DNA of 45,240 bases from JAAZPT01 sp964544955 (GTDB lineage Bacteria; Bacillota; Clostridia; Christensenellales; Aristaeellaceae): positions 1 through 45,240 of the forward strand of contig CAZJEB010000012.1 in NCBI GenBank assembly GCA_964544955.1. The letters run 5' to 3'. Position numbers and translations under genes: made by a program. The notes below the pieces were generated by a model that saw only the letters and a program-made list of their open reading frames with translations, had not been told where the DNA came from and did no database searches. Every line of letters starts with the position of its first letter. Within the stretch, counting starts at the first letter, position 1. This document shows positions 25,522 through 33,335 of this stretch, in pieces.

Positions 25522-27036
25522 CTAAAGCTTTTTATCAAAGCGAGTTGCCAAACTTAATATTTTTTCCTGAGTGGCCTCTTCTTTTGTAAGTTCACCAGTT
25601 ATTTTACCATCGCACATTACAATAATTCTATCGGCTATACCCATAACCTCAGGCATTTCAGATGATACAAACATTACTGCAATGCCTTCTTGTTTTAGCT
25701 TGTTCATTAAGTGATAAATTTCTACCTTAGCAGCAACGTCTATGCCCCTTGTAGGTTCATCAAACATAACTACCCGGGAATCCCTTGCAAGCCATTTACC
25801 TACAACTACTTTTTGCTGATTACCACCAGATAATGTGCCCGCATCAAAATTAAGGCCTGCCACTTTAATTAATAGGTCATTTACAGCTTTATCGCACATT
25901 TCTTTTTCCTTTTTCCTATTAACTATACCTGCTTTATCACAAATAATATCTAGGTTAGGTAATGCAATATTATCCCTTATGGAAAGCTTTGTGCATAATC
26001 CATCTTTTTTTCTATCCTCAGGGGCAAGTACTATACCTGCCTTTATAGCATCCTTAACTCCATTTATTTTTATGGGTTTACCATCAAGTAAAAACTCACC
26101 GCTATCTTTTCTATCAACGCCAAATATTGCACGGGTGGTTTCTGTTCTGCCTGCACCCATAAGGCCTGCAAAGCCAACAATTTCACCTTCATAAAGCTTA
26201 AAGTTAATATCCCTAACCATTTTTCCCGCATTTAGATTTTTAACTTCAAACACACATTTACCTTTTTCTGTGTTAACTGTAGGGAATTTTTCAGTAATTT
26301 CCCTACCTACCATATTTGCAATAATTTCATCCATTGTCATGGCGCTAAAATCGTTCATACACACAAACTTGCCATCACGCATTATGGTAACCCTATCAAC
26401 AATTTCAACTAATTCTTCCAACCTGTGGGATATATAAACTATGCCACAGCCCTTATCTTTAAGGCTATGTATTATTCTAAAAAGGTCTGTAATTTCCTTT
26501 GATGTTAATGATGATGTTGGTTCATCCATAATAAGAACTTTTGCATTTGTGGAAAGAGCTTTTGCTATTTCAACCATTTGTTGTTTTGATACGGGCAGGT
26601 TGCCCACTATTTCCCTAGGTTTTATATCAATTTGCAAATCATCAAGTATCTTTTTAGCCATCTTTTCCATTTCATGGTTGGATAAAATAGACATACTTGT
26701 TTTTTCTCTACCCAAAAACATGTTCTCTGCAACACTTAAGTGTTTGCACATATTAAGCTCTTGGTGGATAATTGCAACACCAATTTCCTGTGCTAATTTT
26801 GGGTTAAGGTTAGAATATTCCTTGCCAAAAATATTAATTGTGCCAGAATCCGCAGTATAAACACCACTTAATATTTTCATTAATGTGCTTTTGCCAGCTC
26901 CATTTTCCCCAAGGAGGGCCATCACCTCTCCAGACCTTAGTTCAAAGCTAACGTCACTTAAAGCTTTAACGCCAGGGAACGATTTCTCAATATGTTCCAT
27001 ACGAACAATAGTTTTATCCACATCATCACCAGCCAT
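25522..27036 (-). CDS. RbsA-type sugar ABC ATPase, intact
   Basis: 504 aa. Domain 1: GENGAGKST (43-51), VSKQQ signature, LIMDEPTSSL, YISHR H-switch. Domain 2: GLMGAGRTE, LSGGNQQKV, FDEPTRGID. All catalytic residues are present, which makes it the control for judging the dead paralogue at 19412. It powers uptake with the permease and binding protein that follow. The ATG directly follows AAAGGA, an unusually short spacing, and the leader from the predicted promoter is only about 10 nt; a later start would cut into the domain. Confidence 0.93.
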   Translation of the reverse strand: MAGDDVDKTIVRMEHIEKSFPGVKALSDVSFELRSGEVMALLGENGAGKSTLMKILSGVYTADSGTINIFGKEYSNLNPKLAQEIGVAIIHQELNMCKHLSVAENMFLGREKTSMSILSNHEMEKMAKKILDDLQIDIKPREIVGNLPVSKQQMVEIAKALSTNAKVLIMDEPTSSLTSKEITDLFRIIHSLKDKGCGIVYISHRLEELVEIVDRVTIMRDGKFVCMNDFSAMTMDEIIANMVGREITEKFPTVNTEKGKCVFEVKNLNAGKMVRDINFKLYEGEIVGFAGLMGAGRTETTRAIFGVDRKDSGEFLLDGKPIKINGVKDAIKAGIVLAPEDRKKDGLCTKLSIRDNIALPNLDIICDKAGIVNRKKEKEMCDKAVNDLLIKVAGLNFDAGTLSGGNQQKVVVGKWLARDSRVVMFDEPTRGIDVAAKVEIYHLMNKLKQEGIAVMFVSSEMPEVMGIADRIIVMCDGKITGELTKEEATQEKILSLATRFDKKL

Positions 27037-27052
27037 TCCTTTATTTAAATTA

Positions 27053-27080
27053 ATTATATAATTTTAACTATATTAGTAAA
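27053..27080 (-). promoter_or_regulatory. Promoter of the RbsABC-type operon
   Basis: On the minus strand TTTACT (27075-27080), a 16-bp spacer and TATAAT (27053-27058). The -10 is perfect and the -35 is poor, the profile of an activator-dependent promoter. The predicted start lies about 10 bp before the gene. Confidence 0.65.
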
Positions 27081-27119
27081 GGGGTGAAAATTACGAAAAT
27101 AGGGGTGAAAATTATCAAA
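27078..27119 (-). repeat. Two tandem 21-bp units against the -35, likely response-regulator sites
   Basis: Units 27078-27098 and 27099-27119 agree at 18 of 21 positions and share GGGGTGAAAATTA exactly (27081-27093 and 27102-27114). On the transcribed strand the core is TAATTTTCACCCC. A period of 21 bp is two helical turns, so both cores face the same side, as for AraC-family dimers. The sites touch the -35. The YesN-type regulator at 21903 is the natural candidate to bind them; that link is inference. Confidence 0.65.
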
Positions 27120-27172
27120 TTCTTATTATAAAATACAAAATTAATAAAAAATCCATAGTTTTATTATCAATT

Positions 27173-27418
27173 TTACTCTAAAAACTCAATTGTTTTACCC
27201 TCCAGGTTAACGTTTGCTTCTATAACTGATATACTATCTACTACATATTCTTCAGGTGCAAACGTTTTATAAACATGAGGTATATAGTACCTATCGTATA
27301 TTATATCGCCTATTTTTACTTTTAATTTTTTGCTTATTCCTTCTATGAGCGATATATCTCCATCCAAAATTAAAGCTTGTGTACCATTTGAAAACATATA
27401 GGATTTTATTACTTTCAT
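27173..27418 (-). CDS. Small protein of unknown function
   Basis: 81 aa, no signal peptide or membrane segment, acidic overall, with a mixed beta-type pattern (GTQALILDGDIS..., VKIGDIIYDRYYIPHVY). I do not recognise it. A good ribosome site (TAGGAG, about 8 nt from the ATG) supports translation. It sits after the terminator of the hydrolase operon and before the regulatory repeats of the RbsABC operon. Its own promoter and terminator are not obvious. Confidence 0.5.
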   Translation of the reverse strand: MKVIKSYMFSNGTQALILDGDISLIEGISKKLKVKIGDIIYDRYYIPHVYKTFAPEEYVVDSISVIEANVNLEGKTIEFLE

Positions 27419-27448
27419 ATAAATAGCTCCTAAAAATTCTAGTAATAT

Positions 27449-27474
27449 AAAAACGAGTCCTTTAACTCGTTTTT
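27449..27474 (-). terminator. Terminator of the LacI-Rbs-hydrolase operon
   Basis: AAAAACGAGT (27449-27458) and ACTCGTTTTT (27465-27474) form a perfect 10-bp stem with a 6-nt loop. The U side lies on the minus strand, 6 bp after the hydrolase stop. Confidence 0.85.
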
Positions 27475-27480
27475 ATGCTA

Positions 27481-28656
27481 TTAAACAATTATAATTTCTT
27501 TAGTTTTCACATCTCTAACAAAATGTTTCATATAATCCCATGCTATTTGTGGCATTGTTGCAATTGGCCAATGTGGTTGACCTTCAACGCTTATTATTTT
27601 ACATATGTTCATATCTTTATCATTCTTTAGAATAGATGTAAAATGTCTCACACCATATATTGTTTCAAAATTAGTTTCATCTGCCGGAAAGCCATGCATC
27701 CTTTCAACTTCATTGCTACTATTTTTACAATCAATACACCTATCAAAAGGAATTTCATTTAATCTCATGCTAGTTCTTCTTTTATTATACATTCTTATCT
27801 TCGCTTCAGCTGTTTTTGGTATAACATCAAGTTTTGGATTAAATAAATCATGTAAGGTTGGGTCAGCCTCCAAAGACGCACCATGCCTATCTGGCCCCAT
27901 TATATCCAAGCTTACATTATCTAAATTGGCAGGAAAATATTCTAGAGATTCTTCCTGTCCACATATTGTTATACCTGGTATATCATATCCAATTGCGTTA
28001 TTAATTAATTGGGCTGGTAGCATTTGATCTGGCAAGCTTAATGGGGAGCCACAAGGGGCCATAGCTGTAATCCTTGTTGGATTTCTATAAGCGCACATTA
28101 AAGATTGCATCCCGCCTTGAGAGTATCCACATAAATAAACTCTACTTTTATCTACATTATATTTCCCCTCCACAAAATCCAAAATTTTCATAAGATTATC
28201 AGAATTGTGATTTTGTGCAGAGATAACTATAAGCTCTTCTTTACCTGCAATTGGTAAATATCCAGTTGATTCTTCCCAATGAATAGGCATACATGCTCCA
28301 TGATTAATAAATAATACTGGGTAATGTTTATCCTTATTCGCTGGTTTTTCTAAAGATATAGGTGTATATAATGCCCATTTTTCATATAGTTTTTCACGAT
28401 TATAAATTTTTTTATTTAAACCAATGCTTCGATAATATTCTAAAAGCTCAGCATCCATTTCATCCTTATATAATATATATGGCTTCATATTGGATATCAA
28501 AAGATTTCCATAATCACTATTAATTATTTTTGAAAAATCTACTCGATCTTTTCTAGGCATATCCTTAATTCTAATTCTTAAGGGAAGTTCTTCTGTCCCT
28601 ATATTCCATTCCCTTGGAATATCCCAAAGATACATATTATCATAATCGCTATACAT
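27481..28656 (-). CDS. Cytoplasmic alpha/beta hydrolase (esterase-like)
   Basis: 391 aa, no signal peptide. Residues 110-290 show an alpha/beta hydrolase core: PVLFINHG (oxyanion region), nucleophile elbow GYSQGG with S179, and a late GQPHWPIA carrying the likely catalytic histidine. An 100-residue N-terminal extension precedes the core. Relatives include PHB-depolymerase/feruloyl-esterase-like enzymes. The gene is last in an importer operon, 16 bp after the permease, so I infer that it removes an acyl group from the imported sugar or opens a lactone. The start is supported by GGGAGAG 5-6 nt upstream of the ATG. Confidence 0.75.
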   Translation of the reverse strand: MYSDYDNMYLWDIPREWNIGTEELPLRIRIKDMPRKDRVDFSKIINSDYGNLLISNMKPYILYKDEMDAELLEYYRSIGLNKKIYNREKLYEKWALYTPISLEKPANKDKHYPVLFINHGACMPIHWEESTGYLPIAGKEELIVISAQNHNSDNLMKILDFVEGKYNVDKSRVYLCGYSQGGMQSLMCAYRNPTRITAMAPCGSPLSLPDQMLPAQLINNAIGYDIPGITICGQEESLEYFPANLDNVSLDIMGPDRHGASLEADPTLHDLFNPKLDVIPKTAEAKIRMYNKRRTSMRLNEIPFDRCIDCKNSSNEVERMHGFPADETNFETIYGVRHFTSILKNDKDMNICKIISVEGQPHWPIATMPQIAWDYMKHFVRDVKTKEIIIV

Positions 28657-28672
28657 GCTACTCTCCCTATTT

Positions 28673-29641
28673 TTAATTATTAACTTTGCTTAAAAGGCGT
28701 TTATTTTTTACACTGTCCATATATACAGCAAAAAGTATAACTATACCTTTACAAATATACTGCCAGAAACTATCCATTCTTAACAAGTTTAAGCCATTAT
28801 TTATAAACCCAATTATAAACACACCTAAAACCGTACCAAAAACACTTCCTTGTCCTCCCATCATCGATGCACCACCTAGAACAGCTGCAGCAATAGCATC
28901 CATCTCTAAACCAATGCCCAAAGTTGGTTGCATTGAATTATTTCTACTTGTGTAAACTAACCCTGCTAGGGCAGCCATTACGCCAGAAAAACTATAAACA
29001 AAAATTAATACTTTTTTTGTATTAATACCAGCAAAAATAGCAGCTTTTTTATTTCCACCAATTGCATACATATGCCTACCAATTTTCATTTTATTAAGAA
29101 TTAGATATGCAATAATAATAACAACTATCATATAGAATATAGGCCATGGAAGAAACCCTAAGCTCCCCCCACCAAAACTAGCAAAAACTTTGTCTGATAT
29201 TCTTAAAGTTCCTGCTGTTGTAATAACATATACCATGCCCCTTAATATTAGTTGTGTTGAATAACTAACTATAAAAGGCGGTACATCTGTATTAGATATA
29301 ATGGTTCCATTAACAAAGCCTACAATCCCACCAGCTGCAATTCCAGTTAAAGCACAAATCCAAAAAGGTAATCCCGCTAAAGACATATATGCGCTTATCA
29401 TACCAACAGTAGCCATAACTGAACCAATTGATAAATCTATGCCACTTACAATTAATATCATAGTCATTGCTAAGCTAACATACATATTTGGCGCACATTG
29501 CCTTAGAACATTTATTAAGTTTCTAGACGTTAAAAAAGTATTTGTTGTTAAAGACAATAAGAAGAAAAGGATAAATAAGAATATAATCTGTGCGAAATAT
29601 TGCCTAAATATCCCTAATCTAGTAAATTTTGATTTTTTCAT
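28673..29641 (-). CDS. RbsC-type ABC permease (second importer)
   Basis: 322 aa, about eight to ten transmembrane helices. It has IVSGIDLSIGSVMATVGMI, LNKMKIGRHMYAIGGNKKAAIFAGI (coupling loop) and ELDAIAAAVLGG-type segment GLEMDAIAAAVLGGASMMGG. Membrane channel of the LacI-linked importer; it starts 12 bp after the ATPase stop. Confidence 0.93.
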   Translation of the reverse strand: MKKSKFTRLGIFRQYFAQIIFLFILFFLLSLTTNTFLTSRNLINVLRQCAPNMYVSLAMTMILIVSGIDLSIGSVMATVGMISAYMSLAGLPFWICALTGIAAGGIVGFVNGTIISNTDVPPFIVSYSTQLILRGMVYVITTAGTLRISDKVFASFGGGSLGFLPWPIFYMIVVIIIAYLILNKMKIGRHMYAIGGNKKAAIFAGINTKKVLIFVYSFSGVMAALAGLVYTSRNNSMQPTLGIGLEMDAIAAAVLGGASMMGGQGSVFGTVLGVFIIGFINNGLNLLRMDSFWQYICKGIVILFAVYMDSVKNKRLLSKVNN

Positions 29642-29653
29642 TCAAGCACCTCT

Positions 29654-31135
29654 TTATATTGTAATTGCATATTTCATAATCTCTGTTTGATCCAACTCTT
29701 CTTTTGCAAGTTCTTTAACAATTCTTCCTTGCCTTATTACACAAACTCTATCACTCATATTTATTATTTCTGGTAATTCGGATGATATCATAATAATTGC
29801 AATCCCTCGGCTTGCTAAATCATTCATAATTTCATAAATTTCTGCCTTTGAGCCTACGTCAATTCCTCTTGTAGGCTCATCCATTATTAGGATTTTGGGT
29901 TCCGTTGCTAACCAACGCGCAATTACAACCTTTTGTTGGTTCCCACCAGACAAATTTTGAATTCTTGCTGTTAATGAAGGTGTTTTAACTTTTAATAGTT
30001 TTATAAATTTTTTAACTATATCGTCTTCTCTTCCTTTATAAAGACGTATACCTTTCATAAATTTATTTAAAATTTTAATTGAAGCATTAAATTTAATTGT
30101 TTGCAAAGGTATAATTCCCTCTTCTCTGCGATTTTCTGGTATATACCCAATGCCATAATCATAAGCCTGCTCAGGATTACAAATATTTATTGTATTGCCT
30201 TCAATTTTAACCGTACCATTTAAAACTTTATCAAAACCAAGCAATCCTCTAATTATTTCCGTTCTTCCTGCACCAACAAGTCCAGAAAAGCCTAAAATTT
30301 CACCTTTATACAAATTAAAACTTACATCGTTAATATATTTTGTTGTTAGCCCTTTTACTTTCAATACAATATTTTCTTTTTTATTATACGTTCTAGTATA
30401 GTAAGACTTTATTTCTCTACCTACCATATGTTTTACAATTATATCATTTGTGGTTTCGGCTATTGGCAAAGTAATTACATCTTTACCATCTCTTAATATT
30501 GTTACTCTATCTGCTATTTGAAATAACTCAGACATTTTATGAGAAATATATATTATTCCGTAATTCTTTTCTTTCAAGGCTTTTATTCTTTCAAATAATG
30601 CACTAATTTCTTTATCCGATAATGAAGATGTTGGCTCATCCATAACTATAACTTTTGCATTAAAAGAAATCGCCTTTACAATTTCTAACATTTGTTGCTG
30701 AGCCAAAGTTAATTGTGCAACCTTAATATTAACTGGTAAGTCCAACCCAATTTCATCAATAAAATTTTGTGCTTCACTATAAAGAGCCTTATAGTCTATA
30801 AATCCGCTTTTAACAGGCTCTCTATTTATGTATATATTCTCCGCTACACTAAGATGAGGAACAAGAACAAGTTCCTGATGAATTATGTTTATACCAAGAT
30901 TTCTAGCATCAAGTACATTTTTAACATTCACTTCTTGATTATTAACATATATACTTCCCTCGTCTTTTTGGTGAATGCCTCCAAGTATATTTATAAGTGT
31001 TGATTTTCCAGCGCCATTTTCACCAACTATAGCATGCACTTCACCCTCATTTAGTTCAAAATCAACACCTTTTAGCGCATAAACACCAGGAAACTTTTTA
31101 TGGATATTCTTCATTTCAAGTAGTTTGTTTTTCAT
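29654..31135 (-). CDS. RbsA-type sugar ABC ATPase (second importer)
   Basis: 493 aa. Domain 1: GENGAGKST (38-46), VMDEPTSSL, YISHK. Domain 2: GLVGAGRTE, LSGGNQQKV, LIMDEPTRGID. Both domains are intact within the norms of the family, where the second Walker A is always reduced. It is preceded by a stem-loop after the binding-protein gene and drives uptake of the unknown ligand of the 31195 protein. Confidence 0.93.
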   Translation of the reverse strand: MKNKLLEMKNIHKKFPGVYALKGVDFELNEGEVHAIVGENGAGKSTLINILGGIHQKDEGSIYVNNQEVNVKNVLDARNLGINIIHQELVLVPHLSVAENIYINREPVKSGFIDYKALYSEAQNFIDEIGLDLPVNIKVAQLTLAQQQMLEIVKAISFNAKVIVMDEPTSSLSDKEISALFERIKALKEKNYGIIYISHKMSELFQIADRVTILRDGKDVITLPIAETTNDIIVKHMVGREIKSYYTRTYNKKENIVLKVKGLTTKYINDVSFNLYKGEILGFSGLVGAGRTEIIRGLLGFDKVLNGTVKIEGNTINICNPEQAYDYGIGYIPENRREEGIIPLQTIKFNASIKILNKFMKGIRLYKGREDDIVKKFIKLLKVKTPSLTARIQNLSGGNQQKVVIARWLATEPKILIMDEPTRGIDVGSKAEIYEIMNDLASRGIAIIMISSELPEIINMSDRVCVIRQGRIVKELAKEELDQTEIMKYAITI

Positions 31136-31161
31136 TCAAAGAATCTCCTATTTATAATATA

Positions 31162-31185
31162 GCCTATGCTGTTTCCAGCATAGGC
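31162..31185 (-). promoter_or_regulatory. Stem-loop between binding-protein and ATPase genes
   Basis: GCCTATGCTG (31162-31171) and CAGCATAGGC (31176-31185) form a perfect 10-bp stem with a 4-nt loop. No long U-run follows on the minus strand. It occupies the same position as the mglB-mglA hairpin and probably favours binding-protein mRNA stability or partial termination. Confidence 0.6.
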
Positions 31186-31194
31186 AAATGTATA

Positions 31195-32136
31195 TTACTC
31201 CCAATTATTCAAGTCTCGCTCACTAATATTATCTTTGTTTATCATCCACATTGGAACTTGAATTTCTTTTTCATATTCTGCTTCTTTAATTATTGAAAGC
31301 GCTGATTCTAAAGATGCATTAGCTAAATCTACTGGCGAATATACAAGAGTAGCTGTCATTTCATTATTTGCAATGGATTGTTTACCAGCTGGTGAACCAT
31401 CAAATCCTATAACTATTGCTTGTTCGTAACCTAATTGTTTACATGCTGCATAACAGGATAATGCGGTATTATCATTTAAACATACAAATCCCATAATTTC
31501 AGGATTTGCCATAAGCATATCTTCAGTATATGTGGTAATAGCATTTAAATCAGTGGCTTCTTTATTTATAACTTTTATATCTTTTCTGCCCAAATCATTA
31601 AAAGCATCTTGCATTCCAAAAAACCTGTCAGCAATAACAGAGATTTGAGAATAATTTAATGCACCAATAACTGCATTTTCAGGAAGTTTTTCAGCCAAAT
31701 ATTCGCCACAAGTATATCCCCCCTTGTAGCAATCTGCTGTTATAAAACTGTTTACGTACTGTTGATCTTCTTCAACCACTTTTGAATCAGCATTAACAAT
31801 AGGTATTCCAGCATCATATGCGGATTTTAGTGCTTGACCCAAAGCAGAATAATCTGCTGGAACCACAACTAAAACATCAACTTTTTGTGCTATAAGGTCG
31901 TCAATATTGTTAACTTGAGTGGTAGAGGTTGCATTAGCATCATTCCAAACAACATCTACTCCCGCCTTATCAGCAGCTTCTAAAAATGTGTCCTTAAATT
32001 GAACTGCCCAGTCAGCTGTTTGATTATGCATGGATAATCCAACAACAATTCTTTCACCTGTTTCTTCTGATAAGCCTGTTAGAATTGGCATAACAATGAT
32101 TATCAACGCGAGTAATAGTAACAACAACTTTTTCAT
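31195..32136 (-). CDS. RbsB-type substrate-binding protein (second importer)
   Basis: 313 aa from the ATG at 32134-32136, which has GGGGGA 8 nt upstream; the in-frame TTG five codons earlier overlaps that site and is rejected. Signal peptide without cysteine (about 1-22). Type I binding fold: MHNQTADWAVQFKDTFLEAA, VVPADYSALGQAL, IVIGFDGSPAGKQSI and ATLVYSPVDLA. Conserved NADSK-type hinge segment. Ligand unknown. It follows lacI directly and precedes the ATPase. Confidence 0.87.
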   Translation of the reverse strand: MKKLLLLLLALIIIVMPILTGLSEETGERIVVGLSMHNQTADWAVQFKDTFLEAADKAGVDVVWNDANATSTTQVNNIDDLIAQKVDVLVVVPADYSALGQALKSAYDAGIPIVNADSKVVEEDQQYVNSFITADCYKGGYTCGEYLAEKLPENAVIGALNYSQISVIADRFFGMQDAFNDLGRKDIKVINKEATDLNAITTYTEDMLMANPEIMGFVCLNDNTALSCYAACKQLGYEQAIVIGFDGSPAGKQSIANNEMTATLVYSPVDLANASLESALSIIKEAEYEKEIQVPMWMINKDNISERDLNNWE

Positions 32137-32160
32137 ACAAATATCCCCCAATAATATATT

Positions 32161-32178
32161 TTAACACATACGTGTTAA
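32161..32178 (-). promoter_or_regulatory. Likely LacI-type operator between lacI and the importer genes
   Basis: TTAACACATACGTGTTAA: perfect 7-bp arms around a 4-bp centre, ending one base from the lacI stop codon and about 25 bp before the binding-protein start. The size and symmetry fit a LacI-family dimer site. A clear promoter next to it is not seen, so it may act as a roadblock on readthrough from lacI. Confidence 0.5.
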
Positions 32179-32179
32179 T

Positions 32180-33169
32180 TTACGTTGTTTCTCTTAATAC
32201 CAATTCATAATTCAAAACTTCTAAACCCAAAGAGGTGCCTTTTTGCAAATTATTAATTAGCATTTCTGCGGATTTTCTACCTATTTCATATGTAGGTTGT
32301 AATACTGTTGATAATGATGGACTCATTAATTCTGATAAATACAAATCATCAAATCCAATTACTTTAACCTGCTCTGGAACTTTTATTTTATGCTTTTTAA
32401 GGGTTTTTAATGCCCCATAAGCTATAAGATCATTACCACAAACTACACCATCAAAATATGTGTTACTTTCAATTATCTTTTTCATTCCATCAACACCGGT
32501 CTCAGTGTTAAAAGCCTTTTTATATACTAATTCCTGCTTAATTTCTAATCCAAAATCTATTAATGCTTTGCAATATCCCCCAAATCTATCTTGTTCCATA
32601 TTTGAATAACTAGAAATAAAGGCAATACTCTTGCACCCTTTATTTATAAGTAGCTTTGTAGATTCATATATTCCTTTTTGTTTATCAACATATACCTGCC
32701 CAATATTTTTCGGGCAATTACTTATTTCTCTATCTACTACCACAACGGGTATTTTTGAGCGGAAAACGTGTTCATAATTTTCCTCATCTATTGAAGGTAT
32801 AAGTATTATTCCATCACACATTCTTGAGTTTAGTATATTAAAATTTTCAATTTCTTTTGTACTATTATCATCAGTATTACAAATTATTAAGCTATATCCA
32901 TTTTTATTTGTTACGTCAATTATTCCTCTAGCAATTTGAGGAAAGAATGGATTCATAATATCCGGCAATACAAATCCTATAATTTTAGAATATTTAACTT
33001 TTAGGCTTGCCGCAACTGCATTTGGAATATAATTTTTATCAGCTATAATAGCTTTTACTCTTTTTTTTACTTCTTCGCTGATGCTTTCATCTAACCCATT
33101 TACAATCTTTGAAACAGTAGCTGTTGAAACATTTGCTAATTTTGCAATTTCTTTCATAGTAATGCTCAA
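32180..33169 (-). CDS. LacI-family transcription regulator
   Basis: 329 aa from a TTG at 33167-33169, chosen because AAAAGGTG lies 6-7 nt upstream and the product begins SITMKEIAKLANVS as in most LacI proteins; a longer open frame begins at 33217. The helix-turn-helix and hinge helix (TATVSKIVNG ... NAVAASL) are typical, followed by a sugar-binding core with VVVDREIS, IAFISSYSNMEQDR and VIGFDDLYLSELMSPSLSTV. It should sense the ligand of the linked importer. It is the first gene of the operon. Confidence 0.9.
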   Translation of the reverse strand: MSITMKEIAKLANVSTATVSKIVNGLDESISEEVKKRVKAIIADKNYIPNAVAASLKVKYSKIIGFVLPDIMNPFFPQIARGIIDVTNKNGYSLIICNTDDNSTKEIENFNILNSRMCDGIILIPSIDEENYEHVFRSKIPVVVVDREISNCPKNIGQVYVDKQKGIYESTKLLINKGCKSIAFISSYSNMEQDRFGGYCKALIDFGLEIKQELVYKKAFNTETGVDGMKKIIESNTYFDGVVCGNDLIAYGALKTLKKHKIKVPEQVKVIGFDDLYLSELMSPSLSTVLQPTYEIGRKSAEMLINNLQKGTSLGLEVLNYELVLRETT

Positions 33170-33246
33170 ACATATCACCTTTTCTGGACGTTTATTTAAT
33201 TTTGTATTATATGGCATCTTTAATCGTTTACCTATCTATTGTTTAA

Positions 33247-33275
33247 ATATTATCATATCATTTTTTATTTGTCAA
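33247..33275 (-). promoter_or_regulatory. Promoter of the lacI-importer-hydrolase operon
   Basis: On the minus strand TTGACA (33270-33275), a 17-bp spacer and TAATAT (33247-33252). Downstream, the leader holds TAAACGATTA, an imperfect palindrome with a central CG as seen in LacI-type operators, which would allow autoregulation. Confidence 0.72.
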
Positions 33276-33297
33276 TGATATTTATTTTAAATTAACA

Positions 33298-33335
33298 AAA
33301 AAATAGCCAGTTTAAACTTAAACTGGCTATTTTTT
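33298..33335 (-). terminator. Terminator after sfsA and the glycosidase-like gene
   Basis: ATAGCCAGTTTAA and TTAAACTGGCTAT form a perfect stem flanked by A- and T-runs (33298-33335). The stop codon of the 33334 gene lies within the T side, and U residues follow on the minus strand. Confidence 0.85.

Noticed and set aside
33170..33217. Sixteen extra N-terminal residues on LacI
   Set aside because: The TTG at 33169 has a good ribosome site and gives the standard N-terminus before the helix-turn-helix.
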